Shown here in pieces: positions 50,576 through 58,498 of a stretch of DNA of 64,000 bases. Position numbers and translations under genes: made by a program. Origin of the DNA: DAOQVR01 sp035341665 (GTDB lineage: Bacteria; Chloroflexota; Anaerolineae; JAAYZQ01). The notes under the pieces are model-generated. The model searched no databases and was not told the origin of the DNA. It saw nothing but the letters and a program-made list of their open reading frames with translations. Each line of letters starts with the position of its first letter. Position 1 is the stretch's first letter. The DNA lies in the NCBI GenBank assembly GCA_035341665.1, contig DAOQVR010000018.1:16119-80118 (forward strand), written 5' to 3'.

Positions 50576-53548
50576 GTGAAGAAACCGCTGGTGGGAGCAG
50601 GGCTGCTTCTCGGAGTCGCCCTCGCACTTGCTCTGGTTGCGTTGGCCACTTGGGATCGGGGACTCCCTCATACATCATATAGGCCGGAGTGCCCGGCCGT
50701 GGACAGTCCTCTGAGCCGCGACAAGTCATGGGGAGTCAATACTGACCTCAGCATGCTGTCGGCGCGTGAGCGGCAACGTGTCCTGGATACAATGCGTTCG
50801 CTTGGAGTCAAATGGATCCGCCAACGCTTCGCCTGGGATCGCATTGAGCCGCAGCCTGGAGTCCTTGAGTGGATGACATGGGATGCCATCGTGACGGAGG
50901 TAGCCCAAAGGGGCATGGTGCTCATGGCGGTACTGGACGGTTCACCCACTTGGGCGCGCACAGGTGGCGATCTGGCGAACCCGTTGGCGCCACCTCACGA
51001 GACCAGCGACTTCGGGGCATTTGCTGGTGCCCTTGCGGCGCGCTACCGGGACGAAATCGACGTCTACCAAATCTGGGATGAACCCAACATCGCGCCTCAC
51101 TGGGGTGATCGTTGGGTCGACCCTGCAGGATACGCGCGACTCCTGCGCGAAGGCGCGATCCAAGTGCGTGCCGCCGATCCAGATGCCGTGGTTGTGCTGG
51201 CCGCCCTTGCGCCTAACACGGAATCGGGCGGCGGCAATCAGAGTGATGTGGAGTACCTGGACGCGCTCTATGAGCTGGGCGTTGCCGAGTGGTTCGATGT
51301 CGTGGCGGCCGAGCCCTATGGCTTTGAGTACGGACCGGCGGAGCCGTCATTGCCGGGTCGCCTCAGTTTCTCGCGGGCCGAAGAGCTGCGGGCTGTGATG
51401 CTGCAGTATGCTGACCGGAATACGCCGGTGTGGGCTGTCGCTTTCGGCTGGCCGACTGAGGAGAACAAGGAGCTGGTTGCGGAAAGGCTCTATGATGCCG
51501 AGGCTTACGCCCGAGAGCGGTGGCCGTGGATGGGACCGATGCTTTGGGCAGCATGGTCCTCTCAGGACATCCAGGGGCAATATGCGCTGGAGAATGTAGC
51601 TTCTGAGCTGTCCGCCCTTCAGGAGTCGAGGGGGTCGCTGGCTGGCCCGACGGGACGAGCGCATGCCGGATGGTACCCTGCTGACCATCCGAGTGGGCTG
51701 TATTACGGCAGTTGGCGGATCACGGCAGACGGGGCGGACATCGGGGCCACAGGCGACCGGCTCGACATCGTCTTCGGTGGAACGCGTATTGACCTGACGG
51801 TGCGCAGGGGTGACTATCGCGCCTTTCTGTACGTGACAATCGACGGGCGCCCTGCCGGCGCACTGCCGAGCGACGCCGAAGGTCGGAGCTATGTGGTATT
51901 GTATGATCCGCGGGCAGGAGCAGCGTCGGTCACGCTGGCGGACAACCTGGCGGAGGGTGAGCATACTGCACAAGTGGTGGCCGAGGGAGGGTGGGGCCAG
52001 TGGGCAATCGTCGGCTGGGGCGTGTGCAGCGAGAGTCCCTCTGAACCGCAGCTGCTGCCAATCCTGTTTGCGGCGGGGTCGGCAATCGCTCTTGCATGCG
52101 CCTGTCGCGGGGCATGGACGGAGCGGCGGGCAATGCTGGTCCGTGCCCGCGAACTTGCCGAGTGGTGCCGCCACTTGGACGTGCGGCTCGCCTGGCTGGT
52201 TGGCATCGCCGCGAGCCTGTGTGCGTATCTGGCAACAGGTACAGGCCCAACCTTGGCCGGGCTACTTCTGCTTGCGGCGGTTGTCGGCATTCGACCCGAG
52301 ATCGGGCTTTCGCTGATAGCCGCCTCGCTGCCCTTTTCCCAGCTTAGTGTGCCGGTCTTTGGCAAAGCCTTCTCGCTGGTAGAGGTGCTGACTTGGCTCA
52401 CCGTGGCTGGCTGGCTGGTGCACCGGGCGCTGGCAGAGCCGCAAGTGCCCGGGGCGAGATCTCGCGGAGGTACCCGCGAGATCGGTTGGGCGGCGCTGAC
52501 TTCCCTTGATTGGGGGGTACTTGTGCTGGTAGCAGTTGGCGCGCTGTCGCTGTTCTGGGCGGAGCAGAGGCATGAAGCCGCTCGGGAGTACCGCACCGTC
52601 ATTCTGGGCTCGGCGCTCTTCTACCTGTTACTTAGGGCACTCGCGCGGGGCAAGGTAGGGCGTTGGGCCGTGATAGATTCCTGGATTCTGGGGAGCGCGC
52701 TGGTTGCGCTGACTGCTGCAGGACAGTGGGTGCTTGGACAGAACCTGATCACCGCCGACGGGGTCGCTCGTGCCCGTGGATTCTATGGTTCCCCGAATAA
52801 CCTTGCCCTCTTTCTAGAGCGCTCGATCCCGTTGACACTCGCAGTCGGTCTGTGGAGCACGAGGGGCCGAAGGAAGTTGCTCTATGCCATGGCGGCGGTC
52901 CTCCTGCTTGCGGCGACCGGCCTGACTCACTCGCGGGGCGCTTGGCTACTTGGAATTCCCGCGTCTTTGCTGTTCCTGGCCGCAGCGCGGGGGCGCCGGC
53001 CGCTTCTGGTGACAGCGGGTGCCGTCTTGGCGGGAGGGCTGCTGTTACTGGTGCTCGCCGGCCCCGGACGGCTTGCCGCCGTGACCAGCTTGGCGCAGGG
53101 CACCACATTCCTGCGCCTCCAGCTGTGGCGATCGAGCTTGACGATGATTCGAGATCACCCAGTCCTGGGCGTCGGGCTCGACGGTTTCCTATATGCGTAC
53201 CGCAGTACTTACGTCTTGCCTACTGCGTGGGAGGAGTTCAACCTGTCGCACCCGCACAACCTCGTGCTCGATTTCTGGATCAGGCTCGGGTTGCCGGGGC
53301 TTGCAGCTATCGGATATCTCCTGGCGAGTTTCTTCAGGCAGGCGTGGCGCGCTTGCCGCCGCTGCTCGGAGGCGGAAGCGAACCTGTTGGCAGTGGGTTT
53401 GATGGCAGGCATGGTGGCTTTCTTGGCACACGGCGCAGTCGACAACGCCTTCTTTCTTGCCGATCTTGCTTACGTGTTCATGCTGATGTTGGCACTAGTC
53501 CAGCCCGAAACAGAGCACTTGCCGGCGGCTGGCCGAGACCTAGAGTAG
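50576..53548 (+). CDS. PslG-like glycoside-hydrolase domain fused to an O-antigen ligase/polymerase
   Basis: The 990-residue protein combines two activities. After a signal-anchor (about 5-25) comes a clan-A TIM-barrel glycosidase domain (about 50-350) with MRSLGVKWIRQRFAWDRIEP and the acid/base motif IWDEPN (Glu169). The nucleophile position, normally Glu in a TEFGW-type motif, is Ala289 in VWAVAFGWPTE, so hydrolysis is doubtful. A beta-sandwich (about 370-485) precedes a membrane region of about ten helices (495-985) with the Wzy/WaaL signature GFYGSPNNLALFLER, HSRGAWL and LSHPHNLVLDFW. It probably polymerises or ligates a surface polysaccharide while the lectin-like domain holds the glycan. 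It is first in a plus-strand glycan cluster. Confidence 0.9.
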   Translation: MKKPLVGAGLLLGVALALALVALATWDRGLPHTSYRPECPAVDSPLSRDKSWGVNTDLSMLSARERQRVLDTMRSLGVKWIRQRFAWDRIEPQPGVLEWMTWDAIVTEVAQRGMVLMAVLDGSPTWARTGGDLANPLAPPHETSDFGAFAGALAARYRDEIDVYQIWDEPNIAPHWGDRWVDPAGYARLLREGAIQVRAADPDAVVVLAALAPNTESGGGNQSDVEYLDALYELGVAEWFDVVAAEPYGFEYGPAEPSLPGRLSFSRAEELRAVMLQYADRNTPVWAVAFGWPTEENKELVAERLYDAEAYARERWPWMGPMLWAAWSSQDIQGQYALENVASELSALQESRGSLAGPTGRAHAGWYPADHPSGLYYGSWRITADGADIGATGDRLDIVFGGTRIDLTVRRGDYRAFLYVTIDGRPAGALPSDAEGRSYVVLYDPRAGAASVTLADNLAEGEHTAQVVAEGGWGQWAIVGWGVCSESPSEPQLLPILFAAGSAIALACACRGAWTERRAMLVRARELAEWCRHLDVRLAWLVGIAASLCAYLATGTGPTLAGLLLLAAVVGIRPEIGLSLIAASLPFSQLSVPVFGKAFSLVEVLTWLTVAGWLVHRALAEPQVPGARSRGGTREIGWAALTSLDWGVLVLVAVGALSLFWAEQRHEAAREYRTVILGSALFYLLLRALARGKVGRWAVIDSWILGSALVALTAAGQWVLGQNLITADGVARARGFYGSPNNLALFLERSIPLTLAVGLWSTRGRRKLLYAMAAVLLLAATGLTHSRGAWLLGIPASLLFLAAARGRRPLLVTAGAVLAGGLLLLVLAGPGRLAAVTSLAQGTTFLRLQLWRSSLTMIRDHPVLGVGLDGFLYAYRSTYVLPTAWEEFNLSHPHNLVLDFWIRLGLPGLAAIGYLLASFFRQAWRACRRCSEAEANLLAVGLMAGMVAFLAHGAVDNAFFLADLAYVFMLMLALVQPETEHLPAAGRDLE

Positions 53549-53560
53549 GAGTGTGGGCCC

Positions 53561-54511
53561 ATGCGTGTGCTCATTACCGGGGGAGCGGGCTTCATCGGCT
53601 CCCATCTGTGCGATTATTTGCTGGAGCGGGGGCATGACGTCATCGCTATGGACAACCTGAGTACGGGTTCCACGGCGAACATCGCGCATCTGGCTGGACA
53701 TCGCCGTTTTCAGTTCATCCATCACGACGTGACCAACTACATCTATGTGGAAGGCGGCGTGGATGCAGTCCTGCACCTGGCCTCTCTCCCTAGCCCGGTC
53801 GACTACCTGAACTATCCGATTCAGACCTTGAAGGTCGGAGCACTCGGGACGCATAAGGCGCTGGGTCTCGCGAAGGCGAAACGTGCGCGCTTTTTGCTTG
53901 CGTCGACATCTGAGGTTTATGGCGATCCACTTGTCCATCCTCAGTCAGAGGAGTACTGGGGCAATGTCAACCCCGTGGGTCCTCGGGGCGTGTATGACGA
54001 GTCCAAGCGTTTTGCCGAGGCGCTGGCCATGGCGTACCATCGCTACCATGGCGTGCAGACCCGGATCGTTCGTATCTTTAACACGTACGGCCCTCGGATG
54101 CGGCTTGACGACGGGCGAGTTGTGCCCAACTTTGTGAAGCAAGCTCTCCTGGGTTTGCCCCTGACGGTGTTCGATGAAGGTACTCGGACTAGGAGCTTTT
54201 GCTACGTGTCCGATCTAGTGGAGGGTATGGTCCGGCTCCTGATGTCTGACGAGGTCAATCCGGTCAACCTGGGAAACCCGAATGAGATGACGATTCTCGA
54301 ATTCGCGCGCGAAGTCCTCAGGGCAGTGGGCGGCACCTCAGAGATCACTTTTGTCCACCCGGCGGATGAGCGGACCAAGGACGATCCGATGGTCAGGCAG
54401 CCTGATATCAGCCGTGCGCGCCGCATCCTCAACTGGGAGCCCCGCGTGCCACTTGATGAAGGATTGCGAGGAACGGTTGAGTACTTCCGGGCTCGCCTGG
54501 CGGCTTCCTGA
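53561..54511 (+). CDS. NAD-dependent sugar epimerase/decarboxylase (UDP-glucuronate decarboxylase-like)
   Basis: The 316-residue extended short-chain dehydrogenase has the Rossmann motif TGGAGFIGSHL at residues 6-16. The catalytic Ser-Tyr-Lys set is in STSEVYGDP and GVYDESKRFAEAL (YxxxK near residue 145). LASLPSPVDYLNYPIQTLKVGALGT and IFNTYGPRM closely resemble UDP-xylose synthase (UXS), which makes UDP-xylose from UDP-glucuronate. It lies 12 nt downstream of the ligase fusion and overlaps the start of the next gene. It probably supplies a pentose donor for the surface polymer. A C4-epimerase activity cannot be excluded. Confidence 0.9.
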   Translation: MRVLITGGAGFIGSHLCDYLLERGHDVIAMDNLSTGSTANIAHLAGHRRFQFIHHDVTNYIYVEGGVDAVLHLASLPSPVDYLNYPIQTLKVGALGTHKALGLAKAKRARFLLASTSEVYGDPLVHPQSEEYWGNVNPVGPRGVYDESKRFAEALAMAYHRYHGVQTRIVRIFNTYGPRMRLDDGRVVPNFVKQALLGLPLTVFDEGTRTRSFCYVSDLVEGMVRLLMSDEVNPVNLGNPNEMTILEFAREVLRAVGGTSEITFVHPADERTKDDPMVRQPDISRARRILNWEPRVPLDEGLRGTVEYFRARLAAS

Positions 54512-55925
54512 GCGGTTCACAGGGGCAGCGCCTGCAGTCCTATTGGCTGGCACTGCCGTCGCCGTGACCGTGGCGCGATTGCCCGTGGCGGTGGCGGCGA
54601 CGCTGGCGCTTGTATGCGTGGTTGCTGTGTGGGTTGTCGCCAAACCCGTAGCTGGCCTGCTGTTCGTGGTTCTGGCGGTTCCCTTTGGCTCCAGCTTTGG
54701 CGTTCAGGTTGGCGGCGCCAACGTGGGTGCAGCAGAATGCGCGGTCTGGCTGGTCCTGGCGTCATGGCTAGCGAGCATGGTCGCCCGCCGTGAAGCACGG
54801 CTCACCACCAGCTGGCTGGGCGTCTCCGTCCTGGTCTTCATCGGGTTCTTGCTGGCTTCCCTGCGCCCGGGGAGTGAGCTGGCGCCTGGCATCAAAGAGG
54901 TCGCAAAGTGGGCAGAGGTGTTTGGGCTTCTCCTGGCTACTGCCCACCTCATGAGCGCGGGTTGGCTGAAGGCGGTGACCGGGATCGTGCTGCTAACCAG
55001 CGGCATCGCAGCGGCGCAGGGTGTCTACCAGTTCTTGTTTCAGAGGGGCCCTGAGGCCTTCCTGCTTGGTGGCGGATTCATGCGAGCCTATGGCACATTT
55101 GGACAACCCAACCCGTACGCTGGCTACCTCGGCTTGGGCGCAACGCTAGCCTTTGGCCTGACCGCGGGCTTGCTCCTTTCGCCCGGCGGGCGATGGCGGA
55201 CTCAAATCAAGTGGATGAGCGTGACCTTGGCTTCGGGGCTCCTGGTGCTCGCAGCTATCGTCATGTCGTGGTCCCGCGGTTCTTGGCTTGGGCTGGCAAC
55301 GAGCTCTTGTGCGATGATGTTGGCTGTGCTTTTTCGGTGGCGAAAGCGGGCCGCCGTGGTAGTAGGAGTAGTCGTCATCATGACGGCGGTGGTTCTGGTG
55401 CTTGCCAGCCCGGGCGCAGTGTCAGGCGCGATATCCTCCAGGTTGGCAGGCCCCAAGTTTCTCAGCTTGGGTGTGCTAGGTGTAGAGGTCACGGACTCCA
55501 ATTTCTCGATCGTAGAGCGTTTGGCCCATTGGGCGGCTGCAATCGCGATGTGGCGGGACCACTTCTGGCTTGGTGTGGGGATCGGCAACTATCCGGTCGC
55601 CTACCCTCAGTACGCGCTCCCCGCCTGGGATGACGCCTTGGGCCACGCGCACAACTACTATCTGAACGTCGGCGCGGAGGCTGGGCTGTTTGGGCTGCTG
55701 GCGTTTGGGCAGATCTGGATTGCTGCGATCATCACCGCCTGGCGCGCTACCGCGAGGTCCCAAGGGATGGCTGCGGGAGTTGCGCTGGGGACACTGGGGG
55801 CAGTCATCTACCTGTGCGTTCACAACCTCTTCGACAACGTTTTCGTACACGGCATCTACCTACAGGCTGCTATAATGTTAGGTCTCGCGCTGTACTTGGC
55901 GAGGGGGGGCAGCTCAGTTGACTGA
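54477..55925 (+). CDS. O-antigen ligase/polymerase-family membrane protein
   Basis: 482 residues from TTG 54477, chosen because AGGAA precedes it; it overlaps the upstream gene by 35 nt. About twelve hydrophobic helices are visible. The Wzy/WaaL signature is GTFGQPNPYAGYLGLGATLAF, WSRGSWLG, and the periplasmic loop with DHFWLGVGIGNYPVAYPQYALP and GHAHNYYLNVGAEAGLFG. It is the second ligase-type protein of the cluster, without a glycosidase domain. It may ligate while the fusion protein polymerises, or the reverse. Confidence 0.88.
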   Translation: MSTSGLAWRLPERFTGAAPAVLLAGTAVAVTVARLPVAVAATLALVCVVAVWVVAKPVAGLLFVVLAVPFGSSFGVQVGGANVGAAECAVWLVLASWLASMVARREARLTTSWLGVSVLVFIGFLLASLRPGSELAPGIKEVAKWAEVFGLLLATAHLMSAGWLKAVTGIVLLTSGIAAAQGVYQFLFQRGPEAFLLGGGFMRAYGTFGQPNPYAGYLGLGATLAFGLTAGLLLSPGGRWRTQIKWMSVTLASGLLVLAAIVMSWSRGSWLGLATSSCAMMLAVLFRWRKRAAVVVGVVVIMTAVVLVLASPGAVSGAISSRLAGPKFLSLGVLGVEVTDSNFSIVERLAHWAAAIAMWRDHFWLGVGIGNYPVAYPQYALPAWDDALGHAHNYYLNVGAEAGLFGLLAFGQIWIAAIITAWRATARSQGMAAGVALGTLGAVIYLCVHNLFDNVFVHGIYLQAAIMLGLALYLARGGSSVD

Positions 55926-56487
55926 GCAGGTGAAGCCCCGAGTTGGCAGCGGGCGATTGGCGAGACTGTGCCTCAGGGTTAGCCGTCTTCCTCTGGTCGG
56001 GGGCCTCTGCGGGGGCCTGTGTACGCCAGGCTCAGAGGTGAAACGGTTCGTCAAGTTCTCGCTTGTTGGAGCAGTCGGGGCAGTCGTCGATTTCACCGTG
56101 CTGAACCTGATGAAGTGGCTCTTTGAGCTTATGGGGGTTGGCCATGGCTTGGGGACGTGGGTCCAGGTCAGGCAGATTCAGCTTGTCTGCGCCAACGCGA
56201 TCTCATTCAGCATGGCCGTCCTCAGCAATTTCACATGGAATCGGCTGTGGACGTTCCCTGAGTCTCGCGAGCGCCCAGTTGCGAGGCAACTTGTGCAGTT
56301 TGCCGTAGTGAATGTCGTTGGCTTGGCCATCAACACGGGGCTGTTGGTGTCCCTAGACCAGTTCGTCTTCCGGGGACTGGTCAGCGATCGCCTAAGCTAC
56401 AACCTTGCCAAGGCGGTGGCGATCGGCGTCGTGCTTTTCTGGAACTTTGGTGTCAACCGTGTTTGGACTTACCGTGGCATCAGGTAA
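55918..56487 (+). CDS. GtrA-family membrane protein
   Basis: The 189-residue protein has four hydrophobic helices and the GtrA-type segments FVKFSLVGAVGAVVDFTVLNLM, SFSMAVLSNFTWNRLWTFPE and VLFWNFGVNRVWTYR. GtrA proteins are thought to flip polyprenyl-phosphate-linked sugars for surface glycan modification. The TTG start at 55918 overlaps the upstream stop by 8 nt, indicating translational coupling. An N-terminal basic extension of about 40 residues precedes the domain. Confidence 0.9.
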   Translation: MTEQVKPRVGSGRLARLCLRVSRLPLVGGLCGGLCTPGSEVKRFVKFSLVGAVGAVVDFTVLNLMKWLFELMGVGHGLGTWVQVRQIQLVCANAISFSMAVLSNFTWNRLWTFPESRERPVARQLVQFAVVNVVGLAINTGLLVSLDQFVFRGLVSDRLSYNLAKAVAIGVVLFWNFGVNRVWTYRGIR

Positions 56488-56529
56488 GGTGCTGGTGCGA
56501 AGCAGCATGACAGGCTCTAGTGACAAGCG

Positions 56530-57675
56530 ATGCGCATCGGGATTGACTACACCTCTGCAGTGAGGCAGCACGGCGGCATAGGGCGCTACACCAGAAACCT
56601 AGTTGACGCGCTGATTAGGATGGGCGATCGGAATCGGTATCTGCTGTTCGTGGCAGACCGAAGTGACGTTGCATCCAGGCAGCTGTGGCCGGAGCACGTC
56701 AGATTGCGGAGAGTTCCTCTCTCCGACCGATGGACCACCTTCATCTGGCAAAGAGCGCGGATTCCGCTGCCGATCCAGCTTGTGACCGGGAGATTGGACC
56801 TCTTTCACTCGCCGGACTTTGCCTTGCCGCCCCTTGGGCGTGTGCCGGCGCTCCTTACTGTTCACGATCTCTCGTTCCTGCGCATGCCCGAGTGCTTCGT
56901 GCCAGGCTTTACGAGGTATCTTGAGAGCGCGGTATCCCGCGCCGTGGTCAAAGCAACCCACATTCTAGCAGACTCGCAAAGCACACGCGCTGACCTAGTT
57001 GAGTTCCTGCGAGTCGATGAGGCGCGGATAACCGTGCTGTACCCCGGTATCGAGGAGCGATTCCAGCCAGTGCGCGATCAGGAGCGACTCGAACGCGTCC
57101 GCCGAGCCTATGGCCTGCCAAGGCAGTTCGTCTTCAGCATAGGGACCCTTCAGCCGCGCAAGAACTTTGCTTCGCTCATCACAGCCTTCGGACAAGTCCT
57201 CAAGGAAACACCGAAGCTTACGAGAGACCTGCATCTCGTAATCGCAGGGGGCAAGGGCTGGATGTACGAAGAGATACTGTCGGCCGCAGCAGAAGCTGAA
57301 GTGGCGGATCGCGTTCATCTGCTGGGGTTTGTTGCCGATGAGGACTTGCCTGAGCTGTACAGCCTCGCGTCCTTCTTCGCCTTCCCGTCGCTTTATGAGG
57401 GATTCGGCTTGCCGGTGCTCGAGGCTATGGCCTGCGGGGTCCCTGTGGTAACTGGCGATAATTCCTCACTTCCGGAGGTCGCTGGAGAAGCTGCGCTTCT
57501 GGTCGACGCAAGCAACCAGGGCGCGATTGCAGCCGGCCTGCTCCAGCTGGTATCCGATCCCGCACTGTGTGCTGAAATGGCAGCAGCCGGGCAGGAGCAG
57601 GCGAAGCGTTTCACGTGGGCAGGGGCAGCCCGCCTCCTCGCCCAGGCATACGATGTTGCAGCGCAGATGCGCTAA
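56530..57675 (+). CDS. GT4-family glycosyltransferase
   Basis: The 381-residue GT-B enzyme has the N-terminal GIDYTSAVRQHGGIGRYTRNL (acceptor domain). The C-terminal donor domain contains FSIGTLQPRKNF and the GT4 signature EGFGLPVLEAMACGVPVVTGD near residues 298-318, where the Ex7E-type glutamates contact the nucleotide sugar. It is cytoplasmic or peripherally membrane-bound and probably adds a hexose during repeat-unit assembly. It is preceded by a 42-nt gap with no strong ribosome-binding site. Confidence 0.93.
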   Translation: MRIGIDYTSAVRQHGGIGRYTRNLVDALIRMGDRNRYLLFVADRSDVASRQLWPEHVRLRRVPLSDRWTTFIWQRARIPLPIQLVTGRLDLFHSPDFALPPLGRVPALLTVHDLSFLRMPECFVPGFTRYLESAVSRAVVKATHILADSQSTRADLVEFLRVDEARITVLYPGIEERFQPVRDQERLERVRRAYGLPRQFVFSIGTLQPRKNFASLITAFGQVLKETPKLTRDLHLVIAGGKGWMYEEILSAAAEAEVADRVHLLGFVADEDLPELYSLASFFAFPSLYEGFGLPVLEAMACGVPVVTGDNSSLPEVAGEAALLVDASNQGAIAAGLLQLVSDPALCAEMAAAGQEQAKRFTWAGAARLLAQAYDVAAQMR

Positions 57676-57684
57676 AGATCGCCG

Positions 57685-57753
57685 GTTCGCATAGTCAGAC
57701 CGACACAAGGGCCCTTGCCCGCGGCTCCCAAAAGGACGGGTGGTTATGCGAAC
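57685..57753 (+). repeat. Long-range inverted repeat in a 105-nt gap
   Basis: GTTCGCATA (57685-57693) and TATGCGAAC (57745-57753) are perfect complements, extendable by a G-U and a C-G pair. They enclose a GC-rich 51-nt interior with its own AAGGGCCCTT palindrome. It lies immediately after the GT4 stop codon. No U-tract follows. It may be a structured 3' element or a regulator of the downstream gene. Confidence 0.45.
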
Positions 57754-57780
57754 TGCGGCAGTAGGTGAAGAGGAAGGAAC

Positions 57781-58494
57781 TTGTCGCCCAACCCCAGAGA
57801 GCGATGGCAAGGCGGAAGGCCGGTGGTCAAGAAGTGCAGCAGCGCAACCTTCCCCCAGCGGGGCAGGGGACTCCACCGGACCCTCATCCTTGGATGGGCA
57901 ATGATTGGCCTTGGTATGTACGGGACGTGGCTGCGAGACACCGTCGCAGCACTCAGCCTGAATGGAGCTGATCTGGGCGAATTCGTCAAGTTCTTGCCGG
58001 CGGTTCAGGGCGGTGCCCTGCACATTCATCGGCTGGTCTTCTATCTTCCCGTGGTGGCGCTCGCTGTCAGCGTGAGTCTCGCAATCGCCTCGCCGCCGCG
58101 CCTGCCCACAACAGCGCGGCGGCTGGCGATCATCCTCGCCCTTCTCGTAAGCCTTCTGCTCCTTCCCCCAGCCTGGTCTTTGCCGAGCCTTCGTACCTCC
58201 GAATTCCGAGTCCAGGTCACGATGCTGGGTGCCTGCCTGCTGCTGTTGGCAAGTAGCAGGTGGATCAGTGCCCTATCGCCTGTCATCAGGGGATCGCTCG
58301 TCGGACTGGTCTCGATCTCGAGCGCCGTGCTGCCGGCGGAGGAGCTTCGCACAATCACTCCCGAAGTGACCTCCGCGTACGGGACCGCACCCCGAATAGG
58401 CTGGGGCTTTTGGGCGGTCGAGCTCGGGCTCGCTCTTGTCGCCGTTTGGTCTCTGGTCACTGCCCTCAGCGCAGCAAGAAGCAAAGGCAGTTGA
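57781..58494 (+). CDS. Polytopic membrane protein of unknown function
   Basis: The 237-residue protein has about five to six hydrophobic helices after a basic N-terminus. No family motif was recognised. The TTG start at 57781 is preceded by GAGGAAGG at good spacing; other starts are possible. The stop codon lies 4 nt before the GTG of the next GT39-like gene, so the two are probably co-expressed. Context suggests a surface-glycan accessory role; nothing in the sequence itself shows this. Confidence 0.6.
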   Translation: MSPNPRERWQGGRPVVKKCSSATFPQRGRGLHRTLILGWAMIGLGMYGTWLRDTVAALSLNGADLGEFVKFLPAVQGGALHIHRLVFYLPVVALAVSVSLAIASPPRLPTTARRLAIILALLVSLLLLPPAWSLPSLRTSEFRVQVTMLGACLLLLASSRWISALSPVIRGSLVGLVSISSAVLPAEELRTITPEVTSAYGTAPRIGWGFWAVELGLALVAVWSLVTALSAARSKGS

Positions 58495-58498
58495 ATCA

